NCBI RefSeq assembly: GCF_027625475.1
Contig: NZ_CP115174.1
Span: 3,197,001-3,261,000 of the forward strand
Direction of reading: 5' to 3'
DNA length: 64,000 bases
Source: Sphingomonas abietis
GTDB taxonomy: Bacteria > Pseudomonadota > Alphaproteobacteria > Sphingomonadales > Sphingomonadaceae
The notes beneath the pieces are model-generated. The model had not been told where the DNA came from. It made no database searches and saw only the letters and a program-made list of their open reading frames with translations. How positions within the stretch are numbered: position 1 is the first letter of the stretch; each line of letters opens with the position of its first letter. Of this stretch, positions 1 through 10,433 are shown one piece after another. The position numbers were made by a program, and so were the translations under genes.

Positions 1-1116
1 CCGGTCGAACGGACCCAACTCGTCCCATCCCCCCTCCGGCCTCAATAGCAGCATCGGATCGGCACCGAAACAGATGGCATTGTCCAACGGTTCCAACTCC
101 AGCATGATCTCACGATAAGGGATGTCCGCGAAGCTGAAATCCTTGCGCCCCATGTCGCGCCAGCCGAGGCTCGCCCACAACGGAACCAGATCGGCGCGGG
201 AGTGCGCGTAGAGCTTGCGATAGCCCTTGCGCCGGCAATGCGCGATCGCCGCCGCCGCCAACGGGCGGGTCACATGATAGCGCCGATATTCCTTGCGCAC
301 CGCCATGCGCTCGACCTTGGCGAAATCGCCGAACCATCGGATGCGCAGGCAGCCGGCGACATCGCCATTGACGGTGGCGAGCAGATGCGTCGCGCAGAAA
401 TCATTGCCGTCGAACTCCTCCTCATACAGCGGGAACTGCTCGGCCATGTAGACGGCGGAGCGCACCGCGAACACGCGCGCAATATCCTCCATGGTCCGCG
501 CGACCTGCACCTTGATGCTCGGCCGCCGCAGCTTCACCATCGGCAGCGCGACCAGCAGCCAGGGCGGCGCCGACGGATAGAGGTCGCTCGCCGGCTGGAA
601 GCCGACCGCATTCTGCATCCGGGCGGAAACGGCCGTGACCGCGCGAGAGAAGACCGGCAGGCCATCTGCCGCCTGTTCCTCCATATGGGCCACCAACCGC
701 ATGCACTGGCCGATCTGCTGCGGCGCCCAGACCAGCCAGATATAGATGGACGCCGCGATTTCGCCGGGCCTCGCCAGCCACGCAAGGTCGGGCTGCGCGC
801 CCGAGAAGCGGCCGTCCAGCATCGCGGCCGTGCCCGCCTCGTTGAGCCGCAGGAAAGCGATCAGCTGGCGGGCGCCTGCCGCACTCGCTTCGGTGATCTG
901 GAATTGCGCCGGGTCGATCGCCCGGACGGCATCGATCACGGCATCCTCGGCCAGCGTCATCCCTTGGCGCGCAACGGCGAGGATTTCGGCGATTTCCTGC
1001 CGTTCGGCAGGCCGGATCGGCCGGTTTTCGGCATGATCCGCCCAGCGATAGAAGGCCGGTTCGAAGCGACGCTCCCGCGCCATCTCAAATCCCGCCGCGC
1101 GCCGCATGTTACCCAT
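1..1116 (-). CDS. GNAT-family acetyltransferase, C-terminus cut by window edge
   Basis: The minus-strand frame opens with ATG (MGNMRRAAG) and stays open to base 1, so the C-terminus lies outside the window; about 372 codons are visible. Residues ~205-340 read as a GNAT acyltransferase fold: a strand VAGCLRIRW, then KVERMAVRKEYRRYHV at the acetyl-CoA-binding loop, and a late ADLVPLWASLGW segment. The first ~200 residues match no domain I recognise, and the substrate cannot be told. An AGGGCGGA-like site precedes the start. It is divergent from the LysR gene, 45 bp away, so that regulator may control it (inference). Confidence 0.75.
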   Translation of the reverse strand, partial: MGNMRRAAGFEMARERRFEPAFYRWADHAENRPIRPAERQEIAEILAVARQGMTLAEDAVIDAVRAIDPAQFQITEASAAGARQLIAFLRLNEAGTAAMLDGRFSGAQPDLAWLARPGEIAASIYIWLVWAPQQIGQCMRLVAHMEEQAADGLPVFSRAVTAVSARMQNAVGFQPASDLYPSAPPWLLVALPMVKLRRPSIKVQVARTMEDIARVFAVRSAVYMAEQFPLYEEEFDGNDFCATHLLATVNGDVAGCLRIRWFGDFAKVERMAVRKEYRRYHVTRPLAAAAIAHCRRKGYRKLYAHSRADLVPLWASLGWRDMGRKDFSFADIPYREIMLELEPLDNAICFGADPMLLLRPEGGWDELGPFDR

Positions 1117-1161
1117 GATTCCGCCCTTGGTCCGTGCTACCCATGAACGGGGAGACTAACG

Positions 1162-2229
1162 ATGGAGCCACGGCGGCCGCCCATGGAGAAAACTGACACC
1201 CCTGTTCAGTCGCTGAACAGCGGTCGCGCCGCGTTGACCGTGCCGGAAGATGCGCGATGGGACGATCTGCGCGTGGCGATCATCCTGAGCGAGGCCGAGA
1301 GCTTTCGTCAGGCCGCCGAACGCTTGGGAATCACCGTCAACACGGTGCGGGCGAGACTCGATCGGCTGGAGGCCTCCGTCGGGGTCCGGCTGTTCAGGCG
1401 ATCACCCAAGGGCGTCGCGCTGACCTCGGCCGGGCAGGATCTGGTGGCCGCCGCGCGGCAGGTGCAGAAACAGGTCGGCAGCGTTCATCTGCGCGATGAC
1501 GTGCCGCTGATATCCGCCGGAGAGATCAGGCTCGGGGTAAGCGAGGTTCTCGGCGTCTTGTGGCTCGCCCCGCGCCTGGGGGCGCTGCAAAGCCGGATCG
1601 GCACCCATGCCGTCCACCTCAGTTGCTCCTACGATCATCAGCGCGATCGGCATTTCGAAGTCGATATCGAGCTGACGTTCAAACGCTCCGAAAATCCCGA
1701 CATGATCTGCGCCCGGCTGGCGACCACCCATTTCATGCTGTTCACGTCCGACCGCTACATCGCCCGCCACGGTCGGCCGGACACGCTTGCCGACCTGACC
1801 AAACACCGGTTCATCGAACAGGTGGCGCCCGGCGTGAACTCCCATATTCTGGATTTCCTGGTCGGGACCGACCATGCGGCATCGTTCACGCCCTTGCGGA
1901 TGAACTCGGGGCTGGCGCTGCTGTCCGCCGTGGAGTGCGGCGAAGGCATCGCCATGATGCCGACCTATTGCATGGCGCTCCGCCGGGATCTGGTGCCGCT
2001 GGATCTGCCGGTACAGCTTCGCTTCGATATCTATCTGAGCTACGCGGCGGATCTGCGCAACGCCCGGCCCATCGTCGAAACGGTGGAATGGCTGCGCGGC
2101 ATCTTCACGCCGGTGAAGCAGCCCTGGTTCGCCGACAGCTTCACCCATCCCCGCGACATGGATTTTTCCCATGCATCGGACAATGACAGCGGCGCGATCT
2201 TCGCGATGCTGGACAACGCCATACGCTGA
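1162..2229 (+). CDS. LysR-family transcriptional regulator
   Basis: A 355-residue DNA-binding regulator. A winged helix-turn-helix lies at ~30-90 (FRQAAERLGITVNTVRARL, then RLFRRSPKGVALTSAG, the usual LysR wing), followed by a periplasmic-binding-protein-like effector domain at ~110-320. The N-terminal extension of about 30 residues before the HTH is longer than usual. The first ATG is chosen because GGGGAG sits 8 bases upstream; a second ATG seven codons later is possible. It is divergent from the acetyltransferase gene and convergent with the ferredoxin reductase gene. The effector is unknown. Confidence 0.88.
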   Translation: MEPRRPPMEKTDTPVQSLNSGRAALTVPEDARWDDLRVAIILSEAESFRQAAERLGITVNTVRARLDRLEASVGVRLFRRSPKGVALTSAGQDLVAAARQVQKQVGSVHLRDDVPLISAGEIRLGVSEVLGVLWLAPRLGALQSRIGTHAVHLSCSYDHQRDRHFEVDIELTFKRSENPDMICARLATTHFMLFTSDRYIARHGRPDTLADLTKHRFIEQVAPGVNSHILDFLVGTDHAASFTPLRMNSGLALLSAVECGEGIAMMPTYCMALRRDLVPLDLPVQLRFDIYLSYAADLRNARPIVETVEWLRGIFTPVKQPWFADSFTHPRDMDFSHASDNDSGAIFAMLDNAIR

Positions 2230-2230
2230 T

Positions 2231-2264
2231 CGCGCACGGAAGGCCGACATGCCCTCCGTGCGCG
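2231..2264. terminator. Inverted repeat between convergent genes, likely bidirectional terminator
   Basis: CGCGCACGGA is repeated in perfect inverse as TCCGTGCGCG around a 14-base loop, directly after the LysR stop codon and before the stop of the convergent reductase gene. There is no clear T-tract, so terminator function is inferred from position and the 10-bp GC-rich stem. Confidence 0.5.
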
Positions 2265-2270
2265 GAAACG

Positions 2271-3074
2271 TCAGCCGACGAAGGCGCGCTCGATCACATA
2301 ATGGCCGGGCTTGGCGTTCGAGCCTTCCTCGAAGCCGAGCGCATCCAGCATCGCCGCCTGCTCGCGGATCATCGCCATGCTGCCGCACATCATGATGCGA
2401 TCTTCGGCCGGATCGAACTGCTTGGGGCCGAGGATCGGGCCGCCGAACAGCGTGCCGTCCTCGATCAACCCGCCGATCCGCGCCGAGGTGTGGAACGGCT
2501 CGCGGGTGACGGTCGGCACATAATGGAGCTGGGCCAGCGCCTGCTCCTCGACCAGCGGATCGCCGGCGAGCTGGCTCTTCAGCTCGTCATGGTTGGCGAG
2601 ATCGCTGACCCGGCGAACCGAGTGGACGACGATCACCTGCGCGAACCGCTCATAGATGTCCGGATCGCGGATCAGGCTGAGGAACGGCGCGAGGCCGGTG
2701 CCGGTGGCGAGCAGGAACAGCCGGCGGCCGGGCAGCAGCGCATCGGCGACCAGCGTGCCGGTCGGCTTGCGGCCGAGGAACACCGAGTCGCCTTCCTTGA
2801 TGCCCTGGAGGCGCGAGGTCAGCGGGCCGTCCGGCACCTTGATCGAGAGGAATTCCAGTTCCTCGGCATAGGCCGGGCTGGCGATCGAATAGGCGCGCAG
2901 CAGCGGCCGCTGGCCATCCGGCAGGCCGAGCATCACGAACTCGCCCGAGCGGAAGCGGAAGCTCGCCGGGCGCGTGATCGAGAAGCTGAACAGATGCTCG
3001 TTCCAGTGATGGACGCGGGTCACCGTCTCGACGCTGAGCGCGCCGGTCGGCGCGAGGGCCTGGACTTCGCTCAC
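2271..3074 (-). CDS. fpr: Ferredoxin--NADP(+) reductase
   Basis: A 267-residue FAD enzyme that passes electrons between NADPH and ferredoxin or flavodoxin in the cytoplasm. The FAD-binding RAYS motif is at residues 60-63, an NADP-binding GTGLAP at 125-130, and the MMCGSMAMI segment typical of the nicotinamide-side loop is near 225. Length and the short C-terminal extension after HYVIER fit the bacterial Fpr class. The start is GTG and overlaps the stop of a 29-codon upstream frame by four bases (GTGA), so translation may be coupled to it. Confidence 0.93.
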   Translation of the reverse strand: MSEVQALAPTGALSVETVTRVHHWNEHLFSFSITRPASFRFRSGEFVMLGLPDGQRPLLRAYSIASPAYAEELEFLSIKVPDGPLTSRLQGIKEGDSVFLGRKPTGTLVADALLPGRRLFLLATGTGLAPFLSLIRDPDIYERFAQVIVVHSVRRVSDLANHDELKSQLAGDPLVEEQALAQLHYVPTVTREPFHTSARIGGLIEDGTLFGGPILGPKQFDPAEDRIMMCGSMAMIREQAAMLDALGFEEGSNAKPGHYVIERAFVG

Positions 3075-3160
3075 CGTCCGAGCTCCATCACCATGCCCGC
3101 GAACGAGGCGAAGCCGCGTTGCGAGGGGGTTTCCATGGGGTGGTCGGCGAACGAATACAT
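3071..3160 (-). CDS. 29-residue small ORF translationally coupled to fpr
   Basis: This small frame starts with ATG five bases after a GGAGAC ribosome site and ends in a GTGA overlap with the fpr start. It encodes MYSFADHP...GMVMELGR, with no signal peptide, membrane helix or Cys. I do not recognise a family. It may be a leader peptide that couples fpr translation, a real small protein, or chance. The placement (good ribosome site plus 4-base overlap) is what argues for translation. Confidence 0.4.
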   Translation of the reverse strand: MYSFADHPMETPSQRGFASFAGMVMELGR

Positions 3161-3366
3161 GCGGGTCTCCGAGTCGGTATCAGGCTTCGGCGGTGGACGG
3201 GACGAGCGACGCTCGAGCATTGCGCCTTATCAAACGTCGCACTTCCGGCATAACAAGCATTGCTGCACATGCGCAGAAGGCGACATTTATCGCGATCGTC
3301 GCCTTATGGTCGCGCATTTGGTGGCTTGCGCCCGGAAACGCAAGCACGATGCGCATCGAAAGCGGG

Positions 3367-4476
<1,110 letters not shown>

Positions 4477-4589
4477 CACCGTCACTCCCATATAGCGACC
4501 CGCTGCATAGGAATGTCGGCCCGTGAGCTCAAGCGGGCCATGACGCGCATCGCTTTGCCACGCGGTGGCGCGGTGCTAACGCCGCCGCG

Positions 4590-5696
4590 ATGAAGCGCCC
4601 CACCTCGATCGGCATCATACTCCATGATTTCCCGCTGGGCGGCACCGAGCGGATCGCGCTGCGTCTCGCCCAGGCGTGGTGCGAACGCGGCATCGCCGTC
4701 ACCCTGTTCGTCGGCGCGGACAGCGGCCCGCAGCGCGCGCTGGTGCCGCCAGATGCACGCCTGATCTTCGCCGATCCAGCGATTCCCCGCAGCCGTGGCT
4801 CCCGCCAGCGGCTGGGCCGGGCCGCAGCCCGCTATTTCACCGTCCACCCGGTCGATGCGATCTTCGTGATCGGCAATTTCCACTGGGCCATCGTGCCGGC
4901 GCTGGCCGGCATCGCCAGCCGTCCCGTGATTGGGGTGCAGGTCAGCTCGCCGCTCCACATGCCGCAGCGGGGACGGCTCCGCCAATTCGTCTTCGAACGC
5001 CGGATGCGGCGCCTGCTGCAGCGCGCCGACCTGCTGATCGCGATGGGGGAGACGCACCGCCGGCAGGCCGACGCCATCACCGGCCGGCCGATCGCGATCA
5101 CGATCCCCCTGCCGGCGCTGGACGACGACATCGGCCCGGCCCGGCCGGCGCAAGGCAGGACCATCCTCGCGGCGGGCCGCCTCATTCACCAGAAGGGCTT
5201 CGATCTGCTGATCGCAGCGTTCCGCCAACTCGATGATGCCGCCGCCCGGCTCGTCATCGTCGGAAGCGGCCCGGAAGCGGACAATCTGGCCCGGCAGGTC
5301 GCCGCCAGCGGCATTGCCGAGCGTATCACGCTGGCCGGCTACCAGCCCGATATCCGCCCTTTCCTGGACGAAGCCGCGCTGTTCGTCATGCCCTCCCGCT
5401 TCGAAGGTTATGGTGCGGTGATCGTCGAAGCGCTCGGCGCCGGGCGGCCGGTAATCGCCACCGCCTCGACCCCGGCGGTGGACGATGTACTGACCGACGA
5501 GGCCTGCGGGATCGTCGTGCCGGCAGAGGATGCCGCGGCGCTGGCCGAGGCGATGAGGCTCATGCTCGACCGCCCTGCCCCTGATCCCGCCCGGCTCGCC
5601 GCGGCGGTGTCCGCTTATCATCTGGGCAAAGGGGCAGACGCCTATCTCGATGCCTTCGCACGCAATGCCGTCACACAGGGGGGCGCCCACCGATGA
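4590..5696 (+). CDS. GT4-family glycosyltransferase
   Basis: A 368-residue GT-B glycosyltransferase. The N-terminal domain begins at the glycine-rich DFPLGGTERIALRLA; the C-terminal nucleotide-sugar domain has AAGRLIHQKGFDLLI and the GT4 E-x7-E signature in SRFEGYGAVIVEALGAG. Donor and acceptor are unknown. It overlaps the next GT4 gene by ATGA, so the two are co-translated. It is the first gene of a surface-glycan locus. The gap to frmA (113 bp, divergent) should hold both promoters. Confidence 0.9.
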   Translation: MKRPTSIGIILHDFPLGGTERIALRLAQAWCERGIAVTLFVGADSGPQRALVPPDARLIFADPAIPRSRGSRQRLGRAAARYFTVHPVDAIFVIGNFHWAIVPALAGIASRPVIGVQVSSPLHMPQRGRLRQFVFERRMRRLLQRADLLIAMGETHRRQADAITGRPIAITIPLPALDDDIGPARPAQGRTILAAGRLIHQKGFDLLIAAFRQLDDAAARLVIVGSGPEADNLARQVAASGIAERITLAGYQPDIRPFLDEAALFVMPSRFEGYGAVIVEALGAGRPVIATASTPAVDDVLTDEACGIVVPAEDAAALAEAMRLMLDRPAPDPARLAAAVSAYHLGKGADAYLDAFARNAVTQGGAHR

Positions 5697-6763
5697 TCCG
5701 GATCGCCTACATCATCAATTCCGTCGAGGGCGGCGGCGCCGCGCTGCCGGTGCCCTCGATCACCGAGGTGCTGCGCGCGGGCGGTGCGGAGGTCCGCATC
5801 TACGCCCTCACCCGCCGCGACGGTCGCGCGGTCGCACCGATGGAGGCGAGCGGGCTGACGGTGACGGTTCGCGACGGGGGCGAGAAGGATCATGTCGCGG
5901 CATTCCGCTGGCTCGATCGCCAGATCGCCGCCGACCGCCCGACGCATCTGTGGACCTCGCTGACCCGCGCGACGCTGCTCGGCCAGCTTATCGGGCGCAA
6001 GCGCGGTCTTCCCGTCGTGAGCTGGCAGCACGCCGCCTACCTCAAGCCCGCCAACCGGCGCCTGCTCCGCCTGCTGCAACCGCTCTCCCGCCTGTGGGTC
6101 GGCGATTCCGATGCGGTGACGCGGCTGACGGCGGAGCGCCTCAAGGTGCCGGCCGAGCGGCTGGTGCAATGGCCGATCTTCCGGGCCGATGCCGCCGCCT
6201 CCCGCGCACGGCCATGGCAGGCTGGCGAACCGGTGCGGATCGGCAGCCTCGGCCGGCTCCATCCGGTCAAGGGTTATGACGTGCTGATCGACGCCCTTGC
6301 CCGGCTTCCCGCCCATATTCCGCGCCCGCATGTGGCGATCGCCGGCGAAGGCGCTGAACGCGCGACCCTGACGGCGCAAGCGGAAAGCGCCGGCGTGGCG
6401 ATCGATCTGGCCGGCTATACCGACGATCCGCGCGCCTTCCTGGCCGGGTTGCATGTCTATGTGCAGCCGTCGCGGTCGGAGGGGCTGTGCGTGGCGGCGC
6501 ATGAGGCGATGCAGGCCGGGCTGCCGGTGGTCGCCAGCGCGGTCGGCCAGCTGCCTTATTCGATCGCGGACGGCCGATCCGGCTTCACCGTGCCGCCCGG
6601 CGATGCCCAGGCGCTGGCCGATGCCCTCGCGACGCTGCTGGCCGCGCCCGATCGCTTGGCCGCGATGGGCGACACGGCCCGCGCCGACGTGCTCGATCGC
6701 TTCGATCCCGCGCGTTTCGGTGCGGCCGGCCTCGCGATCCTCGAGCGGATGCGCGGCTTCTAG
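5693..6763 (+). CDS. GT4-family glycosyltransferase
   Basis: A 356-residue GT-B enzyme, second of a coupled pair. It opens with IAYIINSVEGGGAA, has the sugar-nucleotide-domain start GSLGRLHPVKGYDVLI near residue 182, and the E-x7-E motif in SRSEGLCVAAHEAMQAG. It probably adds a sugar to a lipid-linked repeat unit at the inner membrane (inference from context). Its 3' end overlaps the convergent GINT1-like gene by four bases. Confidence 0.9.
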   Translation: MIRIAYIINSVEGGGAALPVPSITEVLRAGGAEVRIYALTRRDGRAVAPMEASGLTVTVRDGGEKDHVAAFRWLDRQIAADRPTHLWTSLTRATLLGQLIGRKRGLPVVSWQHAAYLKPANRRLLRLLQPLSRLWVGDSDAVTRLTAERLKVPAERLVQWPIFRADAAASRARPWQAGEPVRIGSLGRLHPVKGYDVLIDALARLPAHIPRPHVAIAGEGAERATLTAQAESAGVAIDLAGYTDDPRAFLAGLHVYVQPSRSEGLCVAAHEAMQAGLPVVASAVGQLPYSIADGRSGFTVPPGDAQALADALATLLAAPDRLAAMGDTARADVLDRFDPARFGAAGLAILERMRGF

Positions 6764-7647
6764 CGCCGGGTCAACTCGCGCTTCGCCAGAACCGCCAGGC
6801 TGCGCGGCGACAGCAAGCGGCGCTTCACGTCGACCAGCGTGGCCCCACCCATCGCGGACAGCGTATGCAGCCCGGCATCGAACGGCGCGAACGCGGCGGG
6901 CGCGACGATCGCCGGCCCCGCCTCCGCCTCGAAATGGTCGGGATCGAGCCGGCCGATCACCAGCGGCCGGATCGCACCGCCATAGGTCAGCCGGCAATCC
7001 TGCACCGGCAGGACGATATTGCCGTCGATCATCACCGGCGTGCCGCCCGGTCGCGTGCTGTCCGTGCCGCGCCGCACCGGGTTTCCGGGATGAGGCCGCC
7101 AAGGCCCCGCCAGCCGTTCCGCAAAGGCGAGGAACAAGGCGCCCGTCTTGGTCTGCGCGTCGTCGGCCGCGGCATGGAAGAGCCACCACAGGCCATCATG
7201 GAAGAAAGGCGTCGCATCGACCGCGACATGATCGAGCGCCAGGGCGACGGCGCGCTCCCACCGCCACGGAAATTCGACGGCGCGATACAGGGTAAGGCCG
7301 CCCGAGCGATGGGCCTCGGGCAGCATATAGGTCTCGCCCTCCGCCTCGAAGACATAGGGGTAGGACAGATGCCACGGCTCGGCCAGCACCTGGCGGCGTT
7401 CGACCAGCCGGTGCCCGTCGAAATGCAGGCAATCGATCGTGCCGTGGCGTGTGCGATAATCATAGAGTTCGGCGAACACGAAGCGCTGGCCCCGGCGCTC
7501 GAGGCCGAAGGGATCGGCCAGGAAGCGGAGGAAGCCTTCCTCAGGCAGCCAGTGATGGGGGAAGCCCGCGATCGTTCCGGCGCGCAGTACCGCCTCGATC
7601 GGGGCTTCGAGGACCAGCGGCCGCCAGATATCCTTGGCAATAGGCAT
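6760..7647 (-). CDS. Glucosamine inositolphosphorylceramide transferase-like protein
   Basis: A 295-residue protein resembling the N-terminal domain of plant GINT1, a GH43-like beta-propeller fold found in many bacterial polysaccharide loci. Visible landmarks are FLADPFGLERRG, SYPYVFEAEGETYMLPEA and DATPFFHDGLWWLF, blade-type repeats with conserved Trp and Asp. Its reaction in bacteria is not established; a role in sugar or formyl transfer to a surface glycan is inferred only from neighbours. The start MPIAKDIW follows GGAGGGGGG. It runs convergent with the GT4 pair and lies 40 bp downstream of the CDP-glycerol-transferase-like gene. Confidence 0.8.
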   Translation of the reverse strand: MPIAKDIWRPLVLEAPIEAVLRAGTIAGFPHHWLPEEGFLRFLADPFGLERRGQRFVFAELYDYRTRHGTIDCLHFDGHRLVERRQVLAEPWHLSYPYVFEAEGETYMLPEAHRSGGLTLYRAVEFPWRWERAVALALDHVAVDATPFFHDGLWWLFHAAADDAQTKTGALFLAFAERLAGPWRPHPGNPVRRGTDSTRPGGTPVMIDGNIVLPVQDCRLTYGGAIRPLVIGRLDPDHFEAEAGPAIVAPAAFAPFDAGLHTLSAMGGATLVDVKRRLLSPRSLAVLAKRELTRR

Positions 7648-7687
7648 GATCCCCCCCTCCCACGCCGATCGCGCGGCGACAAGAGGA

Positions 7688-8917
7688 TCAGGCGGCGACC
7701 ACGGCCGGGCGCTTGGCGGGCTGGGCCTGGACGGGCCGCATCGGGATGGCCGGCCGGCTGACCGGACGATCCAGCGCGACCTGGAGTGCGCGCGCCGCAC
7801 GAGCGGCCGAGGATTCCTTCGTGAGATCGAAGCTGCGGCTGAACATGTCGACCTGCACCGGCCGATAGCGGCCATGCTGGGCAACCGCACGATCCAGCGC
7901 CGCCCCCAGATGGTCCGCGTCGCCGATCACCTCACCCGCCTGCCAATGCGCGTAATTGGCATTGTTCCGCCAATCGGCGCCGTGGCTGTCGAGGAACAGG
8001 CACGGGCGCGGCCGATGGAGGAATTCATAGACCTGGCTGCTGACATCCCCGAGATAGATGTCGGCAGCGGACGTGTAGGTCATGTCCGTAGAGGCCACGC
8101 TGCCGAGATCGACATGGATGTTCGGCGCGGCCAGCACCTTGTCGTCGATCAGGCCGGGGCGATCGATCCGCAGCCGGTCGATCGTCAGCACGAAACGCCG
8201 GTGGAACAGCATGACGTGGGGCGCGAAGATCAGATTGTAGCGATCGTCGCGGACGAAATGCTCGAGCACGGCGCGGCCATGCTTGTACCAGGACGAGAGA
8301 TGCGGCGAGAGGTGCGGATTGTAGAGCACCGTCGGCTTGCCGTTGGCCTGGAAGGGCAGCCGCGCCGGCTCCGCCGGCATCAGATCGAACTTGGGGTAGC
8401 CGACCATCGAGAGGCGCTCCGGCGCGACGCCGGCCTCCTGCACCAGCCGCTCGCGGATCTTGGGGCCGGACACCAGGACATGATCGAATTCGGCGCTGCT
8501 CTTGTCGAAGCCGATCGCCCGGTCGCCCGCCCCATGGCGGGTGTGAATGATCCGCAGATCCTTCAGGCCATAACGGCTCTTCAGCAGCAGCGAGGTCTTC
8601 TCGGCCACCACCAGCGCGTCGAGCGAGCCGAAGAAATCCAGATTGTCGCGATAGATCGCCAGCTTGGCGACCGGCAGCACCGCTTCCAGATGCCGCGCCG
8701 CAAACCGCGTGAACGGGCTGCGCAGGCCAAGCTCGACGACCGGGATGTCGACGCCCTGCCCGGCCGAGAGGCGCCGCACCTCGTCGGTCAGCCGCCGGTT
8801 GCTGGTCGCGATCACGATGTCCAGATCCGGCGCCTGCCGGGCCAGTTCGATCGCGATCGGCAGCGAATGGGCGACCTGATGAATCTGGTCGTGGTTGAAG
8901 AGGAAGCCGATCTTCAT
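7688..8917 (-). CDS. CDP-glycerol glycerophosphotransferase-like protein
   Basis: A 409-residue cytoplasmic or membrane-associated GT-B-type protein resembling the TagF/CDP-glycerol transferase superfamily. IHTRHGAGDRAIGF (residues ~124-137), LYNPHLSPHLSSWY, FAPHVMLFHRR and the DIYLGDVSSQVYEFL acceptor-side motif are in the expected order. It may polymerise or transfer a phospho-polyol onto the glycan made by this locus, but CDP-glycerol itself is unproven. The tail after ~380 (PVSRPAIPMRPVQAQPAK) is low-complexity and basic. It is divergent from the flippase gene. Confidence 0.78.
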   Translation of the reverse strand: MKIGFLFNHDQIHQVAHSLPIAIELARQAPDLDIVIATSNRRLTDEVRRLSAGQGVDIPVVELGLRSPFTRFAARHLEAVLPVAKLAIYRDNLDFFGSLDALVVAEKTSLLLKSRYGLKDLRIIHTRHGAGDRAIGFDKSSAEFDHVLVSGPKIRERLVQEAGVAPERLSMVGYPKFDLMPAEPARLPFQANGKPTVLYNPHLSPHLSSWYKHGRAVLEHFVRDDRYNLIFAPHVMLFHRRFVLTIDRLRIDRPGLIDDKVLAAPNIHVDLGSVASTDMTYTSAADIYLGDVSSQVYEFLHRPRPCLFLDSHGADWRNNANYAHWQAGEVIGDADHLGAALDRAVAQHGRYRPVQVDMFSRSFDLTKESSAARAARALQVALDRPVSRPAIPMRPVQAQPAKRPAVVAA

Positions 8918-9068
8918 AATCTTCCGCGCGCTGACCCTATCGAATGCCAGAAAGACGTAGACGCATCACCCGAACCGCACCCTGTTCTGCTCATTAAATC
9001 GCGCTCATGGAAATTATGATGACACCGCCCGGCGTGCATTTCGCACGGAACCCGGTTAGGGGGCCGCC

Positions 9069-10433
9069 ATGACCGGACCCGCCGTGCCGCCGCGCGCTAA
9101 TCCAATGCCGCACGACAGGCAATCAGACTCAGGTCTGAAACGGGTGCTCGGCAATCTCGCCCATCTGCTCGGCGGCAAGGCCGCAGCCGGCCTGATGAGC
9201 CTGGTCTATCTGGTCATCGTCGCGCGGACGCTGGGCGCGCGCGACTATGGCGAACTGGTGCTGGTCAACGGCTATGCGATCTTCATCGGCAGCCTGGTCG
9301 CCTTTTCCGGATTCCACGGCGTCGTCCGCTACGGCGCGCTGGCGATGGAGGCCGGAGACCCGGTGCGCCTCGCCCGGATCGTGCGGTTCATGGCGCTGGT
9401 CGAGGGGGTCTTCGGGCTGCTGGCACTCGCGATCGCGGTGATCGCCATCCCCTTCGTCGGCCCCCGGCTCGGCTGGTCGCCCGAAGCGATGCGGATCGCG
9501 ATCCCCTACAGCCTGGCCGTGTTCGGCGGCGTCCGCGCCACCCCGCAAGGGCTGTTGCAGATCGCCGGGCGGTTCGATCTCGTCGGGCTGCACCAGGCGG
9601 TGTCGCCCAGCATCCGGCTGATCGGCACGCTGATCGTGTGGGCCACCGGCGGCGGGCTCGATGCCTTCCTGATCGTATGGCTGCTCTCCTCGATCGCCGA
9701 GGGCGGCGCGATGTGGCTGCTCGGGCTGGTGGCATGGCGCAAGCTCGCCAGCGGCCAGCGGCTGATCGGCCCCTGGCGTGGGCTGATGCGCGACGGCCAG
9801 GGCTTCGGCCGCTTCATCCTGGTCACCAATTTCGACATCACGCTGCGCGAACTCGCGCCCAATCTGGCCCCGCTCACGATCGGCTGGATGCTCGGCCCGG
9901 TGGCGGCGGGACTCTTCTCGCTGACCCAGCGCGCCACCGCCCTGCTCCAGCAGCCGGCGATCCTGTTGTCGCAGGCGAGCTATGCGGTACTGGCCGATCT
10001 CGTCGCCAAGCGGAAGCTCGTCCAGCTGCGCAGCACGGTCTGGCGGAGCGCGGCCTTGGCGGGGACGATCGCGTCTCCCATCGTGCTGGCCTTCTGGCTG
10101 GCCGGCGACCGCCTGCTGCCGCTGGTCGGCGGCAAGACCTTCCAGGGCGGTGTCGCGATCGTGACGCTGGTGGCGGGCGCCCGTCTCGCGGCGCTGATCG
10201 CATCGCCGATCACCGCCGGGCTCACCGCGCTCGGCCGCCCGCAGCGATCGATGATGGTGACGCTCGCCACCAATCTGGCACTCTACCCGCTGCTGCCGGT
10301 GCTGATCTGGTGGCTCGGCCTGCATGGCGCCGGCCTGCACGCGCTGATCCAGAATGTGATCGCGACGGCGATGCTGATCCTGTTCTTCGCACGCGACGCC
10401 CGCGATCCGGCGACGCCGCGCCGCACCGCCTAG
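9069..10433 (+). CDS. Wzx-type polysaccharide flippase (MOP superfamily)
   Basis: A 454-residue polytopic inner-membrane protein with about 12-14 hydrophobic helices, beginning LAHLLGGKAAAGLMSLVYLVIV, which matches the start of polysaccharide-exporting MOP/Wzx proteins. It should flip an undecaprenyl-linked oligosaccharide to the periplasm. AGGGGG lies just upstream of the chosen ATG; a second ATG at codon 13 is possible. No polymerase (Wzy) or chain-length regulator is visible in the locus. Its end overlaps the convergent LacI gene by four bases. Confidence 0.87.
   Translation: MTGPAVPPRANPMPHDRQSDSGLKRVLGNLAHLLGGKAAAGLMSLVYLVIVARTLGARDYGELVLVNGYAIFIGSLVAFSGFHGVVRYGALAMEAGDPVRLARIVRFMALVEGVFGLLALAIAVIAIPFVGPRLGWSPEAMRIAIPYSLAVFGGVRATPQGLLQIAGRFDLVGLHQAVSPSIRLIGTLIVWATGGGLDAFLIVWLLSSIAEGGAMWLLGLVAWRKLASGQRLIGPWRGLMRDGQGFGRFILVTNFDITLRELAPNLAPLTIGWMLGPVAAGLFSLTQRATALLQQPAILLSQASYAVLADLVAKRKLVQLRSTVWRSAALAGTIASPIVLAFWLAGDRLLPLVGGKTFQGGVAIVTLVAGARLAALIASPITAGLTALGRPQRSMMVTLATNLALYPLLPVLIWWLGLHGAGLHALIQNVIATAMLILFFARDARDPATPRRTA

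Noticed and set aside
1202..1220. Perfect palindrome CTGTTCAG-TCG-CTGAACAG inside the first codons of the LysR gene
   Set aside because: An 8-bp inverted repeat with a short spacer is expected about once or a few times in a window this size, and it lies within coding sequence.
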